Shown piece after piece: positions 25,527-36,910 of a stretch of DNA of 64,000 nt. The position numbers and the translations under genes were made by a program. The notes below the pieces were generated by a model that worked only from the letters and a program-made list of their open reading frames with translations, was not told the origin of the DNA and did not search any database. The stretch lies in contig CM049311.1 of the NCBI GenBank assembly GCA_026874595.1, positions 68,677,453-68,741,452 on the forward strand, in the 5' to 3' direction. Numbering within the stretch: position 1 is the first letter of the stretch; each line of letters starts with the position of its first letter. Source of the DNA: Sipunculus nudus. Its lineage: Eukaryota > Annelida > Sipuncula > Golfingiida > Sipunculidae.

Positions 25527-25783
25527 CGTTCCAACAATGCCATTTTTGCGTGCACTGCATATAAACTCAATTGCTGAAATAATGATTGACAGGACCAGAC
25601 CTGTCAATAAAACTACGAAGATGCCGCCCACATTTTGCAGTCCTAGGGCCTTGGACTCTTTTCCTTTCTCCTCGTGGTGGCACGTGCCCGTATTCCTCCA
25701 CCACATGTTGTACAACATCTGTATTCTTCCGCTTTCTTGTAGGTTGAGAATTTCTAGGGAAATTCTATCCCGATACGGCGACC
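25527..25783 (-). CDS. GRIK2-like: Kainate-type glutamate receptor, exon w10 (end of S2 and M4)
   Basis: The acceptor AG lies at 25785-25784 (ATTCCAG before GGTCGCC) and the donor is ACG|GTAAGA at 25526-25525. The first two bases complete Gly671 with the final G of w9. Residues 672-756 begin SPYRDRISLEILNLQESG, the end of the S2 lobe of the ligand-binding domain, followed by the WW-R-N-GTC segment. That Cys pairs with an upstream S2 Cys in the family. Next come a charged linker and M4, VGGIFVVLLTGLVLSIII (about 722-739). This matches GluK2 (SPYRDKITIAILQLQEEG and IGGIFIVLAAGLVLSV). M4 anchors the receptor in the plasma membrane and passes the chain to the cytoplasm. Confidence 0.93.
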
Positions 25784-26894
25784 CTGGAATAATGTATGTG
25801 CATTGAAAACTCAGCCTTTGAATGACAATACATAATGCATTGCAACCAGTGTGGAGCATAACATTTTATTGCCCGTTGGATTCTAATGGATTTTATGCAG
25901 CAACTGCTTGGGTGTATACATAAACTCCTCGGCAAGACTTTTACCTACTTGAAGTGGGACTGTCTGATGGAATATTATTTCTTTCTGCACACTGCAGCTT
26001 ATTTGCAATATGTTATTATGTAAACAAACAACAGGTAATATGCTCAGCACACTTAAGTGAATATTATCAATTACTTTATATATTTTCTTTGTGTATTTCT
26101 GTGTTAAGAAATCAAGAAAATATCCTGTATTTGCATTTGATTCTAATTGTTAATAGGCAACAATAATGATATTATAGGCAACAATATATTTTTAACAAGC
26201 AACAATAATTTATTAGTATTTAAATTAAATTTAATTTATATTCTATTCAGAGATGGAGAAATCAACTAATCGATTAACCTTAATTGAAAAAAGAATGGCT
26301 TTGTTTTGCAGTCGCCAAAACAGATGAAGCTCTCTCCATGGGTCTTCATCCCAAAACTTGTGGGAAAATGTGCAATACTTCAAAAGTTATGAGATTTACA
26401 ACAGGGGGCCTGTGGGTCACAGCACTCAGCTGAAATTGATTCTGGGAATATTTGTATAAAATCTTAGTGGCTGTGTTGACAGATCACAAACATGTATTTG
26501 TAAAAGTTTCCGTATTTCGTCTAAGTGACTGTAATAAGCATGTAAATTACCAAAACCAGGTAAATACAAAACCCAGCAAATTACAGAATAACGAACATGA
26601 GCTGAAGCATAACAATACTCATAAAATTTATTAACTGAAATAAAATGCTCTTTAATTAAATTTTCCATTTTTAAATGAGCATAAACTAACTTGATGAGCA
26701 AGTTAAAACAAACCAATTAGGTATACATTGCATTTGCACTACGTAATATATGAAATTTGCAGCCTGAAACCATTTAATGTTCGAATTAGGAAAAAAATAG
26801 TAATTATTTAAGCACATCAATGTTTTGCAATTATGAGAGTTTATGCCATAATCAATTTCTTTATTTTCAAAATTTGTAAATTCGCATTAAACAA

Positions 26895-27945
26895 GTGACC
26901 ATTGGGTCATGACGCTCAGCTGACTTGTGTGTATTTATTTGGTATGGAAGGAGACTAAGGACCTATAAGAAAAGTTTCTACGTCAAGCAGCTGCGGTTTG
27001 TGTTTTGATAATAACTGGCCAGCCAGGATTTCTAAATACAACAAGGAATCTAGAACAATGGGTAACATGACTCCCAGTGTGCTCAAAATCATGCATTTTG
27101 CCAATAGACCTTAGGCATAGAGTACAGTGCGTTATTGTACATGCAGCTGCCACCATTTGTGCCCATCTGAAAAATAGAGTGTTAAAACATGTTCTTTCAC
27201 ATAGCTTGCAGAATACAGGTCACGGTGACATGGTTTCCAATAAATTTTTATTTGACACTCCCTTGATCTTAATCAAATTAGAAGTTTCTAGTTCCAACTA
27301 ACCAATCATGCAAATGTGTCCTTAAAGATGCTCAAATCATGTTCTTTCACATATCTTGCAGATCAGTCACTATAGCCTAATTTCAGGTTTCCAAGGAGAT
27401 TTTTCATGAACCTCCTTGGATGTCAAGTCAGAAGATTCTAGGTCCAACGGTTACGATATGTGACCTGTAAACGGACGACTGCTTCTTTGAAGGTCCCCCA
27501 TAAAAGAGAAAAACTCGTAAAAATTTGAAAAATACAGGTGGCGCCACCAGTCTGAAGGATCTGATGAAACAATCAAGGATCAACATGCATGCAAAAAAAT
27601 CATGGCGATCAATGCATCAGTTTACATACTGGCGCTGAAGGTCTCAAAAATAGAGAAAAAAATGCGTCAAAATTAGAAAAAAAAATTATAGATGGCTCCA
27701 TCAGTCTGCAGGAACTGATGAAACATTTCATGACCAAGATGCATGCAAAAAAAACATGGTGATCGATGAATTAGTCATTCAGATACTCGAGCTTTTGATC
27801 AAGTTTTTAATTATTCTTATCGGCTCCATAGCTCAGAGGATATGGGTAACAGAGACCTAATATCCGGTTTTCCAAGGAAATTTTTCATGGACCTCCCTGG
27901 ATTTCAAGTTAGAAGATTCCAGTTCATGATTGGTCTAGAGCATAT
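26895..27945 (+). mobile_element. Dispersed repeat related to the element at 47.7-50.1 kb
   Basis: It begins near GGGTCATGACGCTCAGCTGA (26914-26933), like GGGCCATGATGCTCAGCTGA at 47720-47739. It shares several body modules with that copy: TTTCCAAGGAGATTTTTCATG, GATGTCAAGTCAGAAGATTC, AATACAGGTGGCGCCACCAG and GGATATGGGTAACAGAGACC. Modules recur in tandem within the copy. A shorter fragment with the same start (GTGGGTCACAGCACTCAGCTGA) lies near 26411-26432. There is no coding capacity. Confidence 0.65.
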
Positions 27946-28448
27946 GCCGATCGGAATTCAGTCCTGCCTAAATCATGATCTTCAATTAATAACAAAGAGA
28001 AATATTTCCTCTCGATTTCAAAGTAATGCCTACACCTATCCCTGATTCAGCTCATAACTATATCTACTTGCTAACTTTGTGTTTACAATGCTCTTTTAAA
28101 TTATCAAATCAATGTATAATTGTTATTATTTACAAAATAGTTTTGTTTATTTTAGATAAAGACTTTAATTATTTTGATTCATACATACATGATGCTGGTA
28201 GGTAATAGAAGCCACAAAAATTTTATTCATTTGTTTCATTCATAAGTTTGACATATTTAAAAATTTTACAAAGATTTAGATGTGCCACAGCAGTAAGTAG
28301 TATTCTTTTATTCCATTAATTTTTCAGGTATCAGTCCTACTATTATTCACCTGTTCAACTAACTTTCAGTATGTACTGAAGGCATTATTAGTCTGAATAA
28401 GAATTTGAGCTGTACCAGATCATGAGCGGGCGATTGGTCCGGACTAAA

Positions 28449-28545
28449 TCCTGATCGGGATTCAGTCCGGCCTTAACCCCGATCGAGATCTTGTTCAGCC
28501 CTATTCCCGATCAGGGTTTAGGCTGGACTGAATCCCAATCGAGAT
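28449..28545. repeat. Imperfect inverted repeat
   Basis: GATCGGGATTCAGTCCGGCC near 28452 is nearly the reverse complement of GGCTGGACTGAATCCCAATC near 28522 (18 of 20 positions). Further GATCGGG/CCCGATC words lie between and beyond them, to about 28580. Confidence 0.7.
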
Positions 28546-29473
28546 TTGGTCTGGAACAATCGCCGATTGATCAAGATCGGGAGTTGGGCCTTGACACAAA
28601 TGTTTAAACTGAAATTAAATGTTTTTTTTAGATAATATCACTTAAAACATAATGCGACAACATGGCATGTTCAAGATTACTCTTTGAATCATTATTCAAA
28701 AAATGTTTTTTACATTGAAATTTTCAGTACTTGCGTAATTTTATTATTATATTAACTCAATAAAGATTCAGTAAATTTGATTGATGTCAGGTGAATACAA
28801 ACTTTGGGTCGGATGCTTATTACCATCTCATCTATAATTTAATATTTAAATTAATATTCAATTTCACCCATGTTAAAAAAGAACTTTAATTTTGACTCTA
28901 CTGAAAGAAGGAATTCCACATATTATCCGCACTTTTATACCAACACGTCACTTTGTGAACACAGTTAAATGTGCACTTTAATCATTGTAACCCCCTTGTG
29001 ATACAATACAAAATTCAAATAGTAACAAAGGTCCAGAAAAAGAATAAATTAAGTATAGAAAATAATAACATTCTTATAGTTTATGCATCCTATTCGGGAG
29101 GAGGGGGAGGGCTGAGGGAAGCCTAGTTTTGCATACTGCATATATAATCGCTCATGATAAACGATGGCACGACAAGACATCCTAAACGAATCAAAATTAC
29201 ACTACAATACAACATCTATATCGACTGATTACGATAAAATCAGACTCTGAGAGGAATCGAAATGATAAAGCAATTTTAAAACCACAAAGCAAGGTTAAAT
29301 AATGTTTAAGTGAAGGGTATTCCCAAAGCAGCGGAAGGCTAGCTCTTTCTAAACAGTCTCTGGTTTTGCCGCTGCCGCGAGTAATCGCTAGTGAGAGGTT
29401 CAGAGACAATAGGTGACGGACCATTGTCTACCGAAATACAACATACATATAACGTAAATCATGTGTATAACGT

Positions 29474-29940
29474 GTTCATGTACGCAAACAAGGCAGGTCT
29501 TCTTGGCCAGTTCGCGCTTGTGTTCATGTACGCAAACAAGGCAGGTCTTCTTGGCCAGTTCACGCGCTTGTGTTCATGTACACAAACAAGGCACGTCTTC
29601 TTGGCCAGTTCACGCGCTTGTGTTCATGTACACAAACAAGGCACGTCTTCTTGGCCAGTTCACGCGCTTGTGTTCATGTACACAAACAAGGCAGGTCTTC
29701 TTTGCCAGTTCACGCGCTTGTGTTCATGTACACAAACAAGGCAGTTCTTCTTGGGCAGTTCACGCGCTTGTGTTCATGCACACAAAACAAGGCAGGTCTT
29801 CTTGGCCAGTTCACGTACTTGTGTTCATGTACACAAACAAGGCACGTCTTCTTGGCCAGTTCACGCGCTTGTGTTCATGTACACAAACAAGGCAGGTCTT
29901 CTTGGGGAGTTCATGCGCTTGTGTTCATATAGCTCTTTCC
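29474..29940. repeat. Minisatellite, 50-bp unit, about nine copies
   Basis: TGTTCATGTACACAAACAAG followed by GCACGTCTTCTTGGCCAGTT and CACGCGCTTG repeats with starts at 29521, 29571, 29621, 29671, 29721 and 29771, then 29822 and 29872 after a one-base insertion, ending at a partial unit at 29922. The period is not a multiple of three and the unit lacks plus-strand stops, so long frames open across it in all three phases; these are artefacts. Confidence 0.95.
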
Positions 29941-32134
29941 CATCAATTTTTCCTTTAAGAAACCTTCCAACTTGTGTGATAAGCTGGGCGGAGACATATT
30001 TGTTATAAAACCGAGCGACCAGTTCAACCAATCACAGAGGATGTAACGTGACTTCGGCTCAGGCACCATGGCTCATTTCATTGGACTAACCTTTCGTCCG
30101 GCCCTCTCGTGGCCAAAACCAGAAACCAGGTCTTTAGACTTATGTGCTACAGATAAAACGTTGTGTAAAGACTAAACAGTGTGAAAACTGGTTATCCACT
30201 TCCTTTCTAGTCTTATTGTGTAGCAAGTATTGTTTTCAAATACATGGATGATTTTTTCAATAAGCAATCAATGTAGTGGAAACCGTTCCACAATCAATTC
30301 GACAAATTGGCACCAACTTAAATGTTATCACTCAGTATGACCTGAAAGTTGGGGAACAAGAGAATATTTAGATGAAAAATCCATGACACGAACCAGCATT
30401 GATTTTTACAAACTCCTGGCCCACGGATCATCTGGGTTTCGTTGACCTGTTGACTTGTGACATGTTACAATTGATTTTTTTTTTCATCTAACAGCGGGCT
30501 CATATGTTTACTTGTGATTAGTGATCATAATGATCACTTGTGTGATTAGTTTAGAAGGTTTGATTATTGTTTCAACCTATTTATTTAAACTTACATTCCA
30601 TTCCATCAATGCAGTTTACTTTTTGGAACTGATCAACCAGTTTATACAACTAATGTCAGTGGGCACTTCTGGTTAAGCGACTCTAGCCCGACTGCTGGCT
30701 CCATCGTCGCTCATGGGTGTGCTTCGTCAACAGCCGAATGTGTCCAATGTGTGAAATTACACAACCATTGGAAAACATTTACAAATTCGAAATTTTACCG
30801 ATAACATATTTCCGAACCTCAGACCATAATCGACATGAGAAATTGTTTCATCCAACAACAAACTCTGATGGCGTCTGTTCAACTAGTGGCAATGTACTGG
30901 TAGTTATTATATAATTTATGAAAATATTCCCTTCGGAGGTTTCTCAAATTGTATTCAACCTATTACTACATGAAGCCTCGTTCTTAATTTTCTTTAAATT
31001 GCGAAAGGTATACATATAAATCAACAATGCCCTACCTCCATTGGCTCAAAGAGATTTCCTTGTTTACAAGCTGGTTCCCGATTGATGAACGTATAAAACA
31101 TCTATAAGAACATAGTATCTTTTCCAACAAAGGGGTTTTTATGAGTATGTCCACATCGCATTCATCCTAACCACTATGGTGACAAAAGCCAATTGTGCGC
31201 CCCTCGCGACTACAATAAGGTCATTCATTTTCAATATGATGCAATTTGGATTGTTGAAAGAAATACCCAAACTAATATTCAGAAAAAAAATGTCAGGACG
31301 TGTAGTAAAAAAGAAGCTAGTGTCTTTTTGACCTGATATACGACTGAGTGAACCCACAAACGACAAGGCTTTTGTCACTAGAAAGACAAACTATCATATT
31401 TGCTTTTTATACGATCTCTTGAGAGGTTTGTAAGCTTTGTTCTATACGAGGCCCAGGAATACGACCATGATTCTATGTTTATTAATGTAGTAGAGAAGAC
31501 ATATGGGTATGGCTGGTTTCTGTTTATCTGCACTTTTCCTGGTCTCATTTCCCTGCCTCTTGATATCTTACAAAACCGTTGTAGCGATTTCAGATTGCCC
31601 GTGCTGAAGATTTCCCACGGGAACTTAACGTGCGAGTATATAGAAAATAGTTTTAATTTACTTAAACAGTTGTTTATTAACTTTATTTATAATAATTGAA
31701 GTTTCCTTCCGGATTCCTCAAATGAGGTTTTTCCCCGAATCTTATGCTTAAAAATAAAATGTATTGGGTAGTTTACATAAGAATTTATCAATTCAATTAA
31801 AATAGTGAGGCCATAATCTGAACAATGCAGCTCCGGGATTAATATGAAGTGGATCGGATAAGGCTTATCTGAATGGTAGGGCAACTTTGTAGTCTTTACC
31901 CCTTACTGAAAGTGCCTGTCCTATGTCAAGAAAACTCAAGCAAAATCTATAATCCAATTTCTCCTGGGAAATGTAAATAACGAAGGTGAAGGGCTTTGGG
32001 TGAATATCAAACATTCATATATACAGAGAACTCGAGGACGCCTCGTATTGCAGTCATTTGATGATACATAAATTTACATATTTTTTTTGTACCCGCCTCA
32101 CAATTACATTATTATTATAGTCATTATTATTATT

Positions 32135-33285
32135 GCTTGCCGGTAATCTTCGATTAAGGCAAGCATATCGGTCAGTCGCGTATGTCTATTTGTGTGTGTG
32201 TATTTTTTTGTCAGTACTGTCCTGACTACAATTTTGCAGCAATCGATCTGAAACCTACAGGGTTGATTGAAAGTCAAAAGTCCCGGAAACCTATTGTTTT
32301 TGGTCGTTAAAGGTCAAGGTCAAGGCCATCAAAAAACGTTGAAACTTTATTTTCATCATAACTTTGTCAATATTGTCCTATCTCCAAAACTTAGGCTCAT
32401 TTCCTCCCTCTGCGTCTTCTATATAACATTGTATAGTCACCTTTTCTCATCGTTGTCAATATGCCTGTCTGTAAGTTGTCCTCAATTTTGCCTTCTTGCT
32501 GGTACTTGTGTTTTACATATAGCATTCTACAGGCCACAGGTTCGCAGGAATCCCTTTAAAACTAGTACATCTTATGTCTTGCACTAATATCTCGAAAGTG
32601 ATTTTCATTTTCGGGATATGGCCGCTAGGTGGCACTGCATTCGAAACTCAACAACATATCATTTTTGGGCATATCTCCAAAAGTGTAAACCTGAATTACA
32701 TAAACTATAGCTTATTTTTTTCCTCTGAGTCTTCTCCATAACTTGATTAAATCATCTGGTCTCAACCTTGTGTCACTTTGTCAATATTTCTGTCTGTTTG
32801 TCAGTTGTTCTCCATTTCGCCTGCTTGCCCGTTCTTGTGGCTTACATATAACATTCTACAGGCCACAGTTTTGCAGGAATCCCTTTAAAACTGGTATATC
32901 TAAGGTCAAACATCTCGAATCTGAATATCTCAAAGGTGATGTTTCACGGGATATCGCCGCTAGGGGGCGCTGCAACTCGAAACACTATGCCATCTCTCCG
33001 AAACTATCAACCTTAATTACATAAACTATAGCTTATTTTCATCCTCTGGGTCTTCTTCATAACTAGATAAAGACATCTGGTCTCAGCTTTGAGTCACTTT
33101 GTCAGTTATCTGTCATTTCGAAACACTTCAAAGTGTTATTTGATCATAACTTTCTCTATTCTGGTCCTATGTCAATATTAGTCCTATCTTTACAAACTAT
33201 GGCTCATTTCTTCCTCTTGTCTTCTTTGTGACATGTTCTGGTTATAAAACTTCCAATCATGGTCAGAGTTTTTTTTCCGGCAAGC
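32135..33285. mobile_element. Non-autonomous TIR element with internal tandem repeats
   Basis: The left end GCTTGCCGGTAA (32135-32146) mirrors the right end TTCCGGCAAGC (33275-33285). The core carries about three diverged copies of a ~330-bp unit with the words CATCATAACTTTGTCAATATTG, ACTATAGCTTATTTTTTTCC or GGCTCATTTC, CTGAGTCTTCTCCATAAC, ACATATAACATTCTACAGGC and GGATATGGCCGCTAGGTGGC. No transposase is encoded. Frames at 32267-32587 and 32743-33024 are similar because of the repeat. Confidence 0.65.
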
Positions 33286-34140
33286 GCGTGACCTATGGTC
33301 GTCTTGTATAATTCATTTATGTGCGCAGAAGAACATTCCATGCCCATTCACATATAAAAACTTGTAAAAAATCAAAATTACCTTTAAAGTAAATAAATAA
33401 GTATATTACATTGGGTTCATATTATGATGGACGAATGTTGAAATTTAACCAAACACTTGATTATACAGCGTCTAAAGGTGACAGCCAATTATATAACGGC
33501 AGATGACATTTGTTTTCATATGTTTTCTCATGTTCCTCTTAAAAGTACATAGAGCATCTGAAAAGTACTCAGAGCCTCTTAATAGTACTCTTCTTTCTGA
33601 AAAAAAATTAAGTTCTTAATCGACGACGGCTCAATGTCTGAGTCAAGACACAGCAGTGTATGTAGGCCAAATTGATTGTGCGTTTTTCATAAAATAATAT
33701 GTGTATAAAGTAAGAGCTCAAGTAAATACCAAGCGCAAAAAAATAACACAACCGTATAAAATGAAAACTGGAACCGACCTTAAAAAAATCTGAATCCTAT
33801 ATTTTGCTGTTATTGCCATACATTTTAAGGTGAGGGTTACAAAACAGTCGTTTCTTTTTCAAAATTACATAATCCAAAAGTTAAGAGAATAAAAGTGGAC
33901 AAGTAAAATGTAACTGTGCCGTACCTTATTTATAGATAGCCGAAGTGGAAATGTCTCAAGTTTTTTTAAAGCAGCAGGCAATATTCATACAGATGGAGGC
34001 AGACGCATGGCAGATATAAAAGGACCATTAACAAACCTGCAGTATTTAATAATCTTAACACATAATCTCTAACAAAAAAATTAATTGGGCAAATTCTGAA
34101 GACTGACAAAAAAATTGACAAAACGCGCATGCGCACTCAC

Positions 34141-34366
34141 CTATGGGTGTGCCTATTCCATATCCCTTGCTGTCCAGCAGGCCGCCGACTTGCATCAAAT
34201 CACATTTCCTTTGTACCGTGTAGTCTATCATGGTACTCTCCATAAAGAACGCATAGTCTCCCTTCTGCACTCTGGTTATTCCTTCAGTAGAGTCTTTCAC
34301 AAACACCTTAGGGTTCTGACTAACCATAAATAAATACATCTTCTGGTAAATCTCAAATGTAGATTC
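34141..34366 (-). CDS. GRIK2-like: Kainate-type glutamate receptor, exon w9 (S2 lobe)
   Basis: The acceptor AG lies at 34368-34367 (CTTTCAG before GAATCTAC) and the donor is ATAG|GTGAGT at 34140-34139. The exon encodes residues 596-670 plus the first base of Gly671. GDYAFFMESTMIDYTVQRKC matches [20 protein letters not shown] of GluK2. The Glu of MEST (Glu638) corresponds to the conserved acidic residue that binds the ligand amino group. IGGLIDSKGYGVGTP of the family appears as VGGLLDSKGYGIGTP. The domain is extracellular and forms the lower lobe of the glutamate clamshell. Confidence 0.94.
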
Positions 34367-36142
34367 CTGAAAGAAGAAGGTACACCATCTGCAGTGCAAG
34401 TATTAAAAAAAAACAACATTTAAACTTTCAACTAAAGTGCAAGCAGTTAGTATGAAAAAAATGAGAAAATGTTGAAACACACGTGTTAAACAAACAAATT
34501 TCTTTGCATAGCTGATCACAAAGTTTGTTGGTACATTGAAGAAATTTATCCTAATACTTCTGTTAATAAAATATTCAGAGAGATTGTCCTTATGAAACGT
34601 GTTCAATGGAATTCATATACAATGTCAATAGTTTGCTTGATAAAACTTAGAAAGTTTCAAGGTGACGAAAATCTGGTTGAGTAAAAAAATGGAAAAGACA
34701 TGATCATAACGTATATTTATTCACACATATATTTATATTTTGTTAATATGGTTTAGGAATATTCACTTATTTCAAAATTCTTGTTTGAGAGCAGTCATAA
34801 GTTTAATGCACGTGAGGAGCGTCAAATAATGTTTTAAACAGTAAAATTTCAAACAAACACTACCACCTGTTCAGGATTTTAATATGTCTAGGGGGAACCA
34901 TATCATCCATTTCAAAATGCTATAAAAATTGTGTGACTTGTTTATTGAATATACACGTTTTACGGTTTATCTCATGGTATGTACAGATTCGATATTTACG
35001 GCCCGTAGAATTTGCACATTCAATGGTTTTGTCATATGTATATGTTGAGAATACAAAATATACAGTCAACTAAAAATATAAAGACATCTATACCTGACAT
35101 TTTAATATGTCTTTTGTTTTTTGTTTTTTTTTATAATAAATAACATTAATAAATTTAGGAAATTTCTTTTTCATCTTACATTCACTAGACTGTTAATGTC
35201 ACGGTTTATGTAGCATGGGTTAGCTCGCGTGGCTAACAAAGGCACATTCCATTGCGTAGATGGCATATTCGAAGCTTTATAATGAAAGAACCAGGATAAA
35301 ATCTTCACTCAGAGAAGCAGTACTTTACCTAATTGGTAATATATCTCTGGAGCTATTATTTGGGACTATATTTTTTGTGTTTCAAAAACTCAAGGCCATA
35401 TTACCGCTAACTTCCTGCGGATGATGACATTTTAAAAGGTGAATTTTTTTTAAAGTTCTCCTCCGGAGTGCAAAATTAGTAATTAACAAATCGAGTGCGA
35501 CCATTACTTGGTTCTATCTTCAGAGAACTGCTGGATATATGCAGTTTCGTCTACAAATGTCTTTGTTTAACGCACCGTTTATTGATTATAAAACCTCAAG
35601 TCCTTTTTTTCCTTCTTTCCTAATGTTTCCATTAAATATCTGATGGTAGACATTCACGCAAACGAGGAGGCAAATTTGGCCGCTTCTATGTTAAATCATA
35701 AAAATGTCCTACCCCAATCCACTCGTACCACCCTGATTAATTGCAATGTGGCATTATATCGAATTAGAAATTAAACATATACTAATTTTCGCATCACTTT
35801 GATCAAAGGTAATGAGATAACGATATATGATGCTACGGCTAATCTCTTACTTATCGCTAATGAAGTGTTCCGTCTGGTAAAATGAATACATATTCGTGTC
35901 ATATATACAAATGATGTTTTCATATAATCTTAGGAGATAGGATTTATACAATACAAATAAATCGTGTCTGACGGCTTCCTCGGAAACACGACCAACTCAA
36001 CTTTACCGACCACAGTTTGGTCTTTGTTGAGCATATGACGGTTTTATCATATAACGAATTAGCAAATGAAAAAAATCTTTAAATTAACAAATAAATAATT
36101 GAATCAGTATGACACATTTCATAAGAAAACAGTTACCCTTAC
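34367..36142 (-). other. Intron w8-w9 (1776 bp)
   Basis: Bounded by GAG|GTAAGG and CTTTCAG on the minus strand. It is AT-rich. A near-palindrome GTTAGCTCGCGTGGCTAAC lies near 35219-35237. Nothing else is seen. Confidence 0.8.
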
Positions 36143-36910
36143 CTCGAAAAATGTCATGGTGGAGCCGCCCTGTATAGTTCCGTATTTGATTTTTGTTTGT
36201 TTGGCTAAGTCCTCCACGCTTTCTATGGGAGACACCATGCGCTCTACAGTCAAGAATGCGGCAAGATTCGCCGTATACGATGATATGATAATGAGGGTAA
36301 AAAACCACCACACTCCTCCCAGGATCCGGGTTGACACGGCACGCGGGCTGATGTCCGAACCTTGCTGCATCAAGGTCCCGACCGCGAACCAAAAACTGTT
36401 AATTAAAGAGAACTGATTTTCTAATTCCTCAGCTTCTGTGTTGCAAGGGTGAGGGTTGAACCACTCGTACGGGCTAAACCGGGCTAGTACAAACATCATT
36501 AAACTCACTACCACGTACGCTGCAACGACATAAACCCATATTTCAATTGCCAGCGGGTTGAGAAAAGAGAAAAGCCCCGGGCTCTCTCGTTTTGGCCTCT
36601 TAAAGAGTATGCTTATTCCAAGGTTCATAAAAGGTTTAGTAAAATCAATTACTGCCTCACGGGCATAATTTATAGTTAATGGAGCCACGGCCAAGTCGGC
36701 TGTTCCATCAAGGATTTCTTTCACCATCCCAGTCCAATGTTTACTTTTGCTGTCATATGACCCGTATTGCCCATCGGCGACCAAACGGATTTCGTAAGAA
36801 AACCCGATAGCCTTGGCGATGTCGTCCAGCAAATCTATACAAAATCCGCTGAATCTCGCATTTCCCTTCAAAGTGACGTCAGAACTCTCATATATGACAT
36901 ACGGTTCCTC
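36143..36910 (-). CDS. GRIK2-like: Kainate-type glutamate receptor, exon w8 (S1, M1, pore, M3, start of S2)
   Basis: A single 768-bp phase-0 exon (acceptor AG 36912-36911, donor GAG|GTAAGG at 36142-36141) encodes residues 340-595. It starts EEPYVIYE, the S1 segment, with the ligand contacts PLT (416-418) and Arg423 in [11 protein letters not shown]1 is about 464-484, [20 protein letters not shown]. The pore helix and loop [15 protein letters not shown] (511-525) carry Gln521, codon CAG at 36367-36365, at the Q/R site. M3 is about 536-560 with the SYTANLAAF gate motif (550-558). The exon ends in S2 at GGSTMTFFE, where Ser589-Thr590 match the GluK2 Ala-Thr ligand contacts. It is very close to GluK2 (RFSPYEWYNPHPCN versus [14 protein letters not shown]), so a cation channel of the kainate class is well supported. 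Thr418 is as in GluK1 and AMPA receptors; GluK2 has Ala. Confidence 0.97.

Larger units (their letters stand above)
25784..34140 (-). other. Intron w9-w10 (8357 bp), repeat-rich
   Basis: The largest intron seen. It holds the dispersed repeat at about 26895-27945, a quasi-palindrome near 28449-28545, the 50-bp minisatellite at 29474-29940 and the TIR element at 32135-33285. The stretches between these show nothing I recognise. Confidence 0.8.

Noticed and set aside
29391-30008. A 205-codon plus-strand frame and two overlapping long frames
   Set aside because: They are products of the 50-bp minisatellite, which lacks stops in any plus frame; the encoded peptide simply cycles through the repeat.
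36084-36416. Frames of about 100 codons on both strands over the receptor pore exon
   Set aside because: They are shadows of the well-supported exon w8 in other frames.
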